6,147 nucleotides of DNA from Syntrophothermus sp. UBA1445 (GCA_002329495.1 DCTH01000013.1:1-6147); one strand, 5' to 3'; counted from the stretch's first letter, positions 1 to 5,640 are shown. Numbers and translations: made by a program. The notes: generated by a model not told the origin, from the sequence alone.

Positions 1-253
1 GTACGCCCGTGAATACCAGTGTGATCGGGCATTTCTGCATCCGTTGCTGAGCTGCCGGGCGGCCAGTTCCAACCTTAAATCCATTCAGGACCAGATAATG
101 AAACGTTATTCGATTCCTTCCCTGTATGTGGAAGGTGACATCGTTGATATCAGATTGTTCAACCCGAAGGAGACCATGGCCCGGGCCGAGGCTTTTGAGG
201 AGTCGATGACCTACTACCGCAGGTTGAGGGCCGAGCAAGGTCTGGCCTGGTAA
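1..253 (+). CDS. 2-hydroxyacyl-CoA dehydratase / benzoyl-CoA reductase-type subunit, C-terminal fragment
   Basis: The reading frame is already open at the left edge (first full codon at base 2) and ends at TAA 251-253, so only the last 83 residues are visible. They match the C-terminal end of the HgdA/FldB/HadB/BcrC-like iron-sulfur subunits. The segment HPLLSCRAAS, around residue 18 of the fragment, corresponds to the family's NRSCK-type motif, whose Cys is one of the three protein ligands of the catalytic [4Fe-4S] cluster. It is followed by PSLYVEGDIVDIRLFNPKET, the family's GD..D.R.F motif, and by an R.EAF.E helix. The protein should form a heterodimer with the product of the next gene, 22 bp downstream, and carry out radical-type reduction or dehydration of an acyl-CoA in the cytoplasm. 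Which substrate it uses (2-hydroxyacyl-CoA or an aromatic CoA ester) cannot be told from this piece. The family call is firm; the subunit type is less so. Confidence 0.85.
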   Translation, partial: YAREYQCDRAFLHPLLSCRAASSNLKSIQDQIMKRYSIPSLYVEGDIVDIRLFNPKETMARAEAFEESMTYYRRLRAEQGLAW

Positions 254-261
254 GATCGAGG

Positions 262-267
262 GGAGGG
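262..267 (+). promoter_or_regulatory. Ribosome binding site that sets the start of the second dehydratase subunit
   Basis: GGAGGG lies 8 bases before ATG 276. A TTG codon at 270 is also in frame, but it would leave only 2 bases between the site and the start codon. ATG 276 is therefore the preferred start. Confidence 0.75.
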
Positions 268-275
268 TATTGGAG

Positions 276-1451
276 ATGAATGACAAACCGCAAGGACTGG
301 CAGCGGCCAGGCTGATATATCAGGATAGAACCAAAAGAGTCAAGGAACTAAAAGCTCAGGGGCGCAAGATAATGGGCTACGTGTGCCTCTATCCTCCGGT
401 AGAAATGATGACCGCGTTAGGCTATGTACCTTTCCGCATTTTTGGCCGTTACGGAGAACCTGTTTCCGCGGCTGACACGGTTTTTACCCCGGTGGTCTGC
501 CATTTTCTGCGCAGTATGATTGACCAGGGCATGAAGGGCAATTACAGTTTTTTAAACGGTATCATCGGATCTCATACCTGTGACATCGGAATGGTAGCGG
601 TCCATATCTGGAAAGACTACATTCCGGAGCCCAACTTCGTATATTTTATTGATGTTCCCCATACCGACCATCTTCCCGCCCAGGAGTATTTCAAAAGACA
701 GATCCTGGATCTGAAGCGGAAGATGGAAGAGTTCGCGGGGCAAGAAATCACTGATTCTATGCTGGCGGATGCCATAGCCTTGCACAACCGCCAGCGCCAA
801 CTGGTGCGTGAATTGTATGAGCTGAGAAAAGCCAACCCGTCTCCGCTGTCAGGAACTGAAAACCTGGAGGTTATGGTAGCTCTATGCAGCCTGCCGGTGG
901 AAGAGGGCAACGAACTGCTGCAGCAGGTGATCGAAGAGGTAAAGGAGCGTTCCCGGGAACAGTTTGATGAGCGGGCGCGCGTTCTGGTCTGGGGTACAGT
1001 ATTGGACAACAATGCACTGCTGGAAGTAATTGAGGAATCAGGGGCTAGTGTGGTTATTGACGACACCTGCGTCGGCACCCGCGCCTATTGGGATGATGTC
1101 CCGATTGGCGGAGATCCCTGGGAAGCCTTGGCCCGGCGCAACCTGGTTGACTTAAAGTGTCCCCGAACTTATCGCCAGGCCGCTTTTGGACAGCTTAAGC
1201 GCGACTATGACACCGATCTGGACAGCCAATTCGCCTACTTAAAGAGAATGGCTAAAGATTGGCAGGCTGAAGGAGTAATCCTGCAGAGTCTGAAATACTG
1301 TGATTCGCATGGTTACGATGTTCCTGGTATTAAACACTACCTCGATACACTGGGTATCCCCAGCATCTATATCGAGCACGATTATACCGAGGGAAGCTTG
1401 GCCCCTATCCGTACCAGGATCGAGGCGTTCGTCGAAACCATTAAGGTATGA
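276..1451 (+). CDS. 2-hydroxyacyl-CoA dehydratase / benzoyl-CoA reductase-type subunit (HgdB/FldC/BcrB-like)
   Basis: This is a complete 391-residue protein, within the usual 370-440 residue range of the HgdB/FldC/HadC/BcrB-type subunits. It is the second half of the catalytic component that takes an electron from the ATPase activator and delivers it to an acyl-CoA. Recognisable blocks are GYVCLYPPVEMMTALGYVPFR (residues 34-54), which is the family's C.Y.P.E...A.G..P.R motif; FTPVVCHFLRS with Cys75; GSHTCD with Cys102; DDTCVGTR with Cys265; and LKYCDSHGYDVP with Cys342. Cys75, Cys102 and Cys342 are my best candidates for the three protein ligands of a [4Fe-4S] cluster with one open site; that assignment is by motif position only. 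The C-terminus IPSIYIEHDYTEG..A.IRTRIEAF repeats the design of the upstream subunit, showing the two are paralogues. It lies 22 bp after the upstream subunit and 61 bp before the activator, so co-transcription is likely. The substrate is unknown. Confidence 0.9.
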   Translation: MNDKPQGLAAARLIYQDRTKRVKELKAQGRKIMGYVCLYPPVEMMTALGYVPFRIFGRYGEPVSAADTVFTPVVCHFLRSMIDQGMKGNYSFLNGIIGSHTCDIGMVAVHIWKDYIPEPNFVYFIDVPHTDHLPAQEYFKRQILDLKRKMEEFAGQEITDSMLADAIALHNRQRQLVRELYELRKANPSPLSGTENLEVMVALCSLPVEEGNELLQQVIEEVKERSREQFDERARVLVWGTVLDNNALLEVIEESGASVVIDDTCVGTRAYWDDVPIGGDPWEALARRNLVDLKCPRTYRQAAFGQLKRDYDTDLDSQFAYLKRMAKDWQAEGVILQSLKYCDSHGYDVPGIKHYLDTLGIPSIYIEHDYTEGSLAPIRTRIEAFVETIKV

Positions 1452-1512
1452 ACTTGCCGTTCGCCGAACTAACCAGCAAAACTACGAAGCATTTCAAGCG
1501 AGGAACGGATGC

Positions 1513-2391
1513 ATGAGTTATAATCAAACGCCGCTGTATTTTGCCGGGGTGGACATCGGGTCAACCATGTCCAAGGTGGCAATAATTGATGATGAACAAA
1601 ACCTGCGCGCGGCGGTGGTAGGTCCTACCGGTGCTGAACACCGGCGGAAGGCGAACCAGGTAATGATTGAGGCTTTGGGTCAGGCGGGGATTCCCCTGGA
1701 AACGGTCGGATACATCGTCGCCACCGGCTACGGTCGGCTGAATGTGCCTTTTGCCGACCAGCAGGTGACGGAGATTACCTGTCACGCCCGAGGGGTGATG
1801 ACTCTGTTTCCCGAGGCCCAATCTATTATCGATATTGGGGGGCAGGATTCCAAGGCTTTAAGAGTTGGCAATCATAAAGTTCTTGATTTTACTACCAATG
1901 ATAAATGCGCCGCCGGAACCGGGAGGTTCCTGGAGGTAATAGCCGAGACCCTGGATCTGCCGCTTTCTGACATGAGTCAGATCTCGCTTAAATCTTCCCG
2001 ACCGGTGCAAATCACCAGCATCTGCACCATTTTCGCCCAGCAGGAGGTTATACGCTACCTGTCCGAGGGCACCGATCTAGCGGATGTTTTGGCGGGAATG
2101 CACGATGCTACCGCCTCCCGGGTGGTACGTATGGCCCGCAGAATAGGGGTTTTACCGCCGGTGGTCTTTACTGGCGGTGTGGCCTTAAATCCCGCGATGG
2201 TTAAGGCAATGGAGGATAACCTGGGCTTTCCGGTTCTGGTTCCGTCCAATCCCCTGATAACTGGAGCACTGGGAGCGGCGGTCATAGCCCGGGACAAATA
2301 CCATCAACTGGCGGCCCGAGGCCGGGCGCCGGCTGTAAATGCCCGGCGGCTGGAGGAAGTGGATCTCTTCGGGGGAGGTGCCGGTAAGTGA
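1513..2391 (+). CDS. ATPase activator of the dehydratase/reductase (HgdC/BcrA-like, ASKHA fold)
   Basis: This 292-residue protein has every hallmark of the BadF/BadG/BcrA/BcrD ATPase family. The N-terminal phosphate loop is GVDIGSTMSK (12-21); further motifs are ATGYGR (70-75), the second phosphate motif DIGGQDSK (107-114), NDKCAAGTGRF (129-139), SICTIFAQQEVI (169-180) and GGVALN (221-226). Cys132 and Cys171 match the two Cys of each subunit that hold the single [4Fe-4S] cluster at the dimer interface in the Acidaminococcus HgdC activator (family knowledge). It couples ATP hydrolysis to one-electron transfer into the upstream two-subunit component, in the cytoplasm. The frame is open further upstream, to 1300, inside the previous gene, but ATG 1513 has AGGA at 1501-1504 with 8 bases of spacing and starts exactly where family members begin, so it is the chosen start. 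Its end overlaps the next gene by 4 bp. It is typical in length for an HgdC-type activator and shorter than Thauera BcrA. Confidence 0.93.
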   Translation: MSYNQTPLYFAGVDIGSTMSKVAIIDDEQNLRAAVVGPTGAEHRRKANQVMIEALGQAGIPLETVGYIVATGYGRLNVPFADQQVTEITCHARGVMTLFPEAQSIIDIGGQDSKALRVGNHKVLDFTTNDKCAAGTGRFLEVIAETLDLPLSDMSQISLKSSRPVQITSICTIFAQQEVIRYLSEGTDLADVLAGMHDATASRVVRMARRIGVLPPVVFTGGVALNPAMVKAMEDNLGFPVLVPSNPLITGALGAAVIARDKYHQLAARGRAPAVNARRLEEVDLFGGGAGK

Positions 2392-3167
2392 GTTTATTCA
2401 TGGGCATCGACATCGGGTCCATCACCAGTAAGGGTGTGATTGTTCGTGAAAACCAGGTCGCAGCCTACTCCATGCTTCCCTCCGGCATCAATTACCGGGT
2501 TACGGCGGAGAAGGTGCAGGAACAGCTTATCGCGTCGCCGGGTATCGATCCCCAGGAGATACGGGCTGTTACTGCCACTGGTTCGGGAGGCTCTCAGGTG
2601 AGATTTGCCGATTATCAAGCGAGCAGCATTGTATGTTCGGCTCGGGGAATAGTTTCTATATTTCCTGCGGTACGGACGGTGATCGACATCGGCGGACAGT
2701 CAAGTCAGATAATATCTGTTGATGACACGGGACAAGTAATCGATTTTGTAGTATCCGAAATCTGTGCAGCTGGCAGTGCCCGCTTTCTGCAGGTCATTGC
2801 CCGGGTACTGCAAGTTGACTTGCAGGATGTCGGCCCCTTGAGCCTCAAGTCTTCCAACCCGGTCACCTTTACCACCGGCTGCGCGGTCTTTGGGGAAACA
2901 GAAGCCATATCCCGGATTGCAGAGGGCGTTCCGGCCGAGGATATTTTGGCAGGTGTTCATAAATCAATCGCCGACAAGATCCAATCAATGGCCAGAGGGA
3001 TTAACCTCAAGCCTGATTACGCCCTTAGCGGCGGAGGAGCACTGGATACCGGGCTGGTTAAACGGGTGACCGATACTATGGGAATAAGCCTGCTGCTGCC
3101 GCCCCGACCTCAATTCGTGACCGCTCTGGGAGCGGCTTTGGTGGCCAGGGAGAAATGGAGCAGCTAA
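2388..3167 (+). CDS. Second, divergent BadF/BadG/BcrA/BcrD-type ATPase (BcrD-like)
   Basis: This 259-residue paralogue of the preceding activator starts at GTG 2388, inside the previous stop (GTGA overlap), with GGAGGTG at 2374-2380 and 7 bases of spacing. The overlap predicts translational coupling and near-equal amounts of the two proteins. Visible motifs are the phosphate loop GIDIGSITSK (6-15), ATGSGGS (63-69), DIGGQSSQ (100-107), SEICAAGSARFL (123-134, Cys126), TTGCAVFGETEAI (162-174, Cys165) and SGGGALD (214-220). Both cluster cysteines are kept, but the second phosphate motif reads QSSQ where the first activator has QDSK, and the cluster helix reads EICAAGSAR instead of DKCAAGTGR. This pairing of a standard and a variant ATPase recalls the BcrA/BcrD or BadF/BadG heterodimer of class I benzoyl-CoA reductases. 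I infer a heterodimeric electron activator; an independent activator for another enzyme is the alternative. Confidence 0.9.
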   Translation: MSLFMGIDIGSITSKGVIVRENQVAAYSMLPSGINYRVTAEKVQEQLIASPGIDPQEIRAVTATGSGGSQVRFADYQASSIVCSARGIVSIFPAVRTVIDIGGQSSQIISVDDTGQVIDFVVSEICAAGSARFLQVIARVLQVDLQDVGPLSLKSSNPVTFTTGCAVFGETEAISRIAEGVPAEDILAGVHKSIADKIQSMARGINLKPDYALSGGGALDTGLVKRVTDTMGISLLLPPRPQFVTALGAALVAREKWSS

Positions 3168-3177
3168 AAGAATGCTT

Positions 3178-3202
3178 TGGCAATATCACCGGTGGCAATA
3201 TC
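3178..3202. repeat. 10-bp direct repeat TGGCAATATC, two copies
   Basis: TGGCAATATC occurs at 3178-3187 and again at 3193-3202, with a period of 15 bp. Between and overlapping the copies is the 8-bp palindrome CACCGGTG (3187-3194). The repeat directly follows the stop codon of the second activator. Its role is unknown, and with only two copies it may be accidental. Confidence 0.5.
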
Positions 3203-3277
3203 CATTATCACGTCGTTTATTCCCACACCGTTACCATTAAGTCGCTCCGCATTGAAAGGAAAAGGCCTTGAGTAACT

Positions 3278-3302
3278 GCCGTCTTATCAGGCGACAGACG
3301 GC
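3278..3302. other. Stem-loop with perfect 7-bp stem
   Basis: GCCGTCT (3278-3284) pairs perfectly with AGACGGC (3296-3302) around an 11-base loop. On the + strand it is followed by a purine-rich GGAGGG stretch, with no U tract. On the - strand the sequence after it becomes pyrimidine-rich about 12 bases on (CCTTTTCCTTTC). It could be a weak transcription end for the dismutase gene or part of a folded RNA. Confidence 0.45.
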
Positions 3303-3326
3303 TTGGAGGGAATCCGGAGGTGTTTG

Positions 3327-3362
3327 AAGAGGCCGACAGCTACGCCAGGCCATCAGCCTCTT
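3327..3362. other. Stem-loop with perfect 7-bp stem and long loop
   Basis: AAGAGGC (3327-3333) pairs perfectly with GCCTCTT (3356-3362), extendable by G-U pairs, around a 22-base loop that itself contains GGCC. It lies 24 bases from the preceding stem-loop and 34 bases from the stop of the dismutase gene, where a transcript end would be expected on the - strand. There is no clear U tract. Confidence 0.4.
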
Positions 3363-3395
3363 TGCAGGAGGTATCTACCAGCTGCGATCAGAGGA

Positions 3396-3854
3396 CTACC
3401 TTATAATACCGCAAGCCAGCCGCTTTCCAGCATTGCCTGCGGGTTGGGTGCGGTAATCATCTGGACTCTGGTGAATTATTATTGATTTACCGATAACATC
3501 CCGAGATTTAAACCGATTAGTGAAGAAGTTCATTTTGGCCCGGCCATTATTGGAGAACAGCACCGGAAAGTCTCCGGCATGATTACCATGGGGCTGACCG
3601 GTTGGATTCCAGTGTTCGCCGGCGGCCATGAAAGGTTCCTGGGGATCGCCTACGGCACAGGTTCCATTTTCGTGAATATGAAAGCCATGGGGACCGGTTG
3701 GATTTCCATTGTCCGCCGGTTTGTACGGCGGTAGTCCGGTGATATCAACCGATACCCACACACCTCCGGGTACATCTTTAAAAGTGACCGTACCCCGGAG
3801 TTGGGGTGCGAGCGGACCACCGCGAACATTGGCTATCGCCATTCGGGGAAGCAT
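3396..3854 (-). CDS. sodC: Cu/Zn superoxide dismutase
   Basis: This 152-residue protein converts superoxide to oxygen and hydrogen peroxide. All catalytic features of the family are visible. GFHIHE carries copper ligands His59 and His61; GEHWNP carries the bridging His81; PHGNHAGD carries zinc ligands His89, His92 and Asp95; and IIIHQSPDDY carries the fourth copper ligand, His128. GNAGKRLACGII supplies the active-site Arg145 and Cys148, the latter expected to form the conserved disulfide with Cys66 in NGTCAVGD. The N-terminal strand pattern GTVTFKDVPGGVWVSVDITG is also typical. The start is ATG 3854 (read on the - strand), with AAAGGAGGG five bases upstream. There is no signal peptide or lipobox, which is unusual since most bacterial SodC proteins are exported. 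The zinc loop is short: only three residues separate the second and third zinc ligands, against nine in the human enzyme. The gene points against both neighbours and is probably monocistronic. Confidence 0.93.
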   Translation of the reverse strand: MLPRMAIANVRGGPLAPQLRGTVTFKDVPGGVWVSVDITGLPPYKPADNGNPTGPHGFHIHENGTCAVGDPQEPFMAAGEHWNPTGQPHGNHAGDFPVLFSNNGRAKMNFFTNRFKSRDVIGKSIIIHQSPDDYRTQPAGNAGKRLACGIIR

Positions 3855-3859
3855 TGAAT

Positions 3860-3868
3860 CCCTCCTTT
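3860..3868 (-). promoter_or_regulatory. Ribosome binding site of the superoxide dismutase gene
   Basis: Read on the - strand, AAAGGAGGG lies 5 bases before the ATG. This near-perfect site supports the start at 3854 and argues against a missed upstream signal-peptide-encoding extension. Confidence 0.8.
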
Positions 3869-4012
3869 CTGGGCGGGGTACTTGTCAAACATCACGTGGC
3901 CAAAGTATGATCTGGTACCAATATTGTATGAAAATGGGAATAGAATGGTTGCTAGTCCGTTGTAAAAGCGAACCATAAATAATAACTCCTGAATGAATAG
4001 CGAGCCCGTGAC

Positions 4013-4021
4013 TGGTATAAT
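4013..4021 (+). promoter_or_regulatory. Extended -10 promoter candidate for the acyl-CoA dehydrogenase gene
   Basis: TGG followed by a perfect TATAAT (4016-4021) is an extended -10 element of the sigma-A type. There is no clear -35 hexamer 16-18 bases upstream, as is common for extended -10 promoters. Transcription from here would give a leader of about 165 bases before the GTG start at 4196. Confidence 0.5.
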
Positions 4022-4070
4022 GGTTATATAAATATCCAGAATAGTGGCACCAGGAAGTCGATAATCAGAC

Positions 4071-4090
4071 AGCCTTAGGAGGGACAGGCT
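4071..4090 (+). other. Small stem-loop with a Shine-Dalgarno-like loop in the dehydrogenase leader
   Basis: AGCCT (4071-4075) pairs with AGGCT (4086-4090) around a 10-base loop that contains AGGAGGG (4077-4083). No ATG, GTG or TTG lies at the right distance downstream, so this Shine-Dalgarno-like sequence seems unused. It would be present only in transcripts from the upstream promoter. Confidence 0.3.
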
Positions 4091-4099
4091 CTATTAAGG

Positions 4100-4128
4100 T
4101 TGACCGCTAACAGCATCAGGGCTAAAAT
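4100..4128 (+). promoter_or_regulatory. Sigma-A-type promoter candidate for the acyl-CoA dehydrogenase gene
   Basis: TTGACC (4100-4105) and TAAAAT (4123-4128) each differ from consensus at one position and are separated by the ideal 17 bases. The start of transcription would be near 4135, giving a leader of about 60 bases. This is the best promoter match in the window. Confidence 0.6.
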
Positions 4129-4181
4129 TCAAGGCAGTACTGATATTGTCATCCAGGAACGGCAAAAGATTGTAATTAAGA

Positions 4182-4190
4182 AGGGAGAGG
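4182..4190 (+). promoter_or_regulatory. Ribosome binding site that sets the acyl-CoA dehydrogenase start
   Basis: AGGGAGAGG lies 5-8 bases before GTG 4196. It decides the start against in-frame alternatives further upstream, as far as a TTG at 4100. Confidence 0.7.
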
Positions 4191-4195
4191 TTAAC

Positions 4196-5335
4196 GTGGA
4201 TTTCAGACTGACGGAAGAACAGGAACTCATCCGTGCGAATATGCGCGAGTTCGCAGAAAAGTATGTTGATCCAATAGCTGCGGAGATAGATGAGGCCAGC
4301 CGTTACCCCGCCGAGATTATGGCCAAATTGGCGGAAATGGGGTGGATGGGTATACCCTATCCCGAGGAGTATGGGGGAGCAGGGGCCGATTACCTGACTT
4401 TTACAGTAGTAATTGAGGAGCTTTCCCGTTCGTGTGCGGCTACCGGATTTACCCTTTCCTGTCATACCGCATTGGCCAGCGGACCAATTGCCATCTACGG
4501 CAATGAGGAACAGAAGAAGAAATACCTGACCCCGCTGTGCAAGGGTGAACATATTGGGGCGTTTGCTTTGACCGAACCCGGTGCCGGATCGGATGTAGCC
4601 GCGGGAAGCACCACCGCCGACCTTGATGGGGACGAGTATGTACTGAACGGAACAAAAACCTTCATCTCCAACGGCCCGGTTGCGAATACCTTTGTTATTT
4701 TCGCATCCACTGACAAGTCCAAAGGTACCAAAGGTTTGAGTGCCTTTATTGTACCCCGTGATACCCCCGGGCTCCGGGTGGGTCAACACTTTCTCAAGAT
4801 GGGAATCAGGGCCTCCCAGACCTCGGAGATTATCCTGAAGGACTGCCGGGTGCCCAAGGAAAACCTGCTAGGACAGGAAGGCCAGGGCTTTAAGATAGCC
4901 ATGTCAACCCTGGATAACGGTCGGATTGAAGTAGCTGCTCAGGCAGTAGGGATTGCCCAGGCAGCTCTGGATGAGTCCATAAAGTACGCCAAGCAGAGAA
5001 TCCAATTCGGCAAACCCATCTCCGCCCAGCAGGCCATCCAGTGGATGATTGCTGATATGGCAACCGACATCTCCGCGGCCAGGTTCCTGACCTATCATGC
5101 CGCTTTCCTGAAAGACCAGGGCCAGCCTTATTCCAAGGAGGCCGCGATGGCTAAGGTCTTCGCCGCCGAAATGGCGACCCGCCACGCCTCCAAGGCGGTT
5201 CAGATCCACGGTGGTTATGGATACATCAAAGGTCAAAAGGTAGAAAGACTGATGCGGGATGCGAAGATAACCGAGATCTATGAAGGAACTTCCGAGGTGC
5301 AAAGGATGGTTATTTCCGGAGGCCTGCTGCGTTAG
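4196..5335 (+). CDS. Acyl-CoA dehydrogenase (short-chain / butyryl-CoA type, FAD-dependent)
   Basis: This 379-residue protein has the length and layout of bacterial butyryl-CoA or short-chain acyl-CoA dehydrogenases: an N-terminal helical domain beginning DFRLTEEQELIR, a middle beta domain and a C-terminal helical domain. The first family signature is GAFALTEPGAGSD (121-133) and the second runs from QIHGGYGY to RLMRD (336-355). The catalytic base should be Glu363 in TEIYEGTSEVQR, the position used by short- and medium-chain enzymes. QRIQFGKPI (267-275) belongs to the FAD and dimer contact region. It oxidises an acyl-CoA to the 2-enoyl-CoA, or runs in reverse as a reductase, passing electrons to an electron-transfer flavoprotein; no etfAB genes are in the window. 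The GTG start matches the family N-terminus. It has its own promoters and an immediate terminator, so it is likely monocistronic. Chain length and substrate are uncertain; a role with the upstream acyl-CoA enzymes is inferred from position only. Confidence 0.95.
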   Translation: MDFRLTEEQELIRANMREFAEKYVDPIAAEIDEASRYPAEIMAKLAEMGWMGIPYPEEYGGAGADYLTFTVVIEELSRSCAATGFTLSCHTALASGPIAIYGNEEQKKKYLTPLCKGEHIGAFALTEPGAGSDVAAGSTTADLDGDEYVLNGTKTFISNGPVANTFVIFASTDKSKGTKGLSAFIVPRDTPGLRVGQHFLKMGIRASQTSEIILKDCRVPKENLLGQEGQGFKIAMSTLDNGRIEVAAQAVGIAQAALDESIKYAKQRIQFGKPISAQQAIQWMIADMATDISAARFLTYHAAFLKDQGQPYSKEAAMAKVFAAEMATRHASKAVQIHGGYGYIKGQKVERLMRDAKITEIYEGTSEVQRMVISGGLLR

Positions 5336-5358
5336 GAACCGGAGATTATTGGATTTAT

Positions 5359-5395
5359 AAAAAGGATGTCCGGATTTTCCCGGGAGTCTTTTTTT
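5359..5395 (+). terminator. Rho-independent terminator of the acyl-CoA dehydrogenase gene
   Basis: An A-rich arm AAAAAGGA followed by TCCGG pairs with CCGGGA and then TCTTTTTTT. The inner stem has one bulged G and a small internal loop, and the hairpin ends in seven consecutive T (5389-5395). It lies 23 bases after the stop codon. Confidence 0.7.
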
Positions 5396-5640
5396 GCTTT
5401 TAAGCTTCTTTGCGGGGGATAGCAGAGTTGACGGCTTGCTTCTGCTGTACGTTCATTGGCCTGGGATAACATTACTCCGAGCAGAATGTGTTTCTTAACA
5501 GGATATGGTAACCGGCGATTGGATTTATGTGAGCGGGGCCGGTTGGAGCTGGAGGGCACCCATTGCCGAATAACCCCCAAGGTAGTTGCACTCCCACCTG
5601 AACATGATAAAGGCCGGCCAAGTGGGGCTTTGCATTTAGT

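Larger units (their letters stand above)
3168..3395. other. Convergent intergenic region with no recognised gene
   Basis: This 228-bp stretch separates the tail-to-tail ends of the activator cassette and the superoxide dismutase gene. No frame gives a protein I recognise. Frames are broken by stops; the longest pieces are a 38-codon frame from ATG 3155 to TGA 3269-3271, the continuation of that frame to TAA 3404-3406, and a frame from 3303 that runs on antisense through the dismutase gene. There are two perfect 7-bp stem-loops (annotated separately) and a 10-bp direct repeat at 3178-3187 and 3193-3202. No run of T long enough for a textbook intrinsic terminator is seen on either strand. It may hold weak terminators, a structured RNA or the remains of a gene. 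Confidence 0.5.
3855..4195. other. Divergent regulatory region between sodC and the acyl-CoA dehydrogenase gene
   Basis: This 341-bp stretch contains no convincing gene. The sodC side is AT-rich and carries a TACAAT on the - strand (3923-3928) without a convincing -35 partner, so I leave the sodC promoter unassigned. The dehydrogenase side has two good promoter candidates at 4013-4021 and 4100-4128. A frame in phase with the dehydrogenase stays open from 4079, but its ribosome binding site and the family's usual N-terminus place the real start at 4196. Confidence 0.6.

Noticed and set aside
617..1078. 153-codon frame on the - strand
   Set aside because: It lies wholly inside the second dehydratase subunit gene, and its translation is a low-complexity Ser/Thr/Arg-rich product with no family resemblance.
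1300..1512. N-terminal extension of the first activator into the preceding gene
   Set aside because: The extension would overlap the subunit gene by about 150 bases, does not resemble the family, and a good ribosome binding site precedes ATG 1513.
3270..3400. Possible FMN or cobalamin riboswitch, suggested by GAATCCGG and GGCCGACAG strings
   Set aside because: Only isolated strings resemble the aptamers. The conserved multi-helix core is missing, and no gene follows on the same strand.
3709..3978. 89-codon frame on the + strand
   Set aside because: Its first half is antisense to sodC, and the rest falls in the divergent control region without a ribosome binding site or family match.
4094..4789. 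231-codon frame on the - strand
   Set aside because: It is antisense to the acyl-CoA dehydrogenase, whose signatures are unmistakable, and has no ribosome binding site or recognisable domain.
5348..5528. 11-bp direct repeat ATTGGATTTAT at 5348-5358 and 5518-5528
   Set aside because: A repeat of this length is expected by chance in a window of this size, and the flanks are unrelated.
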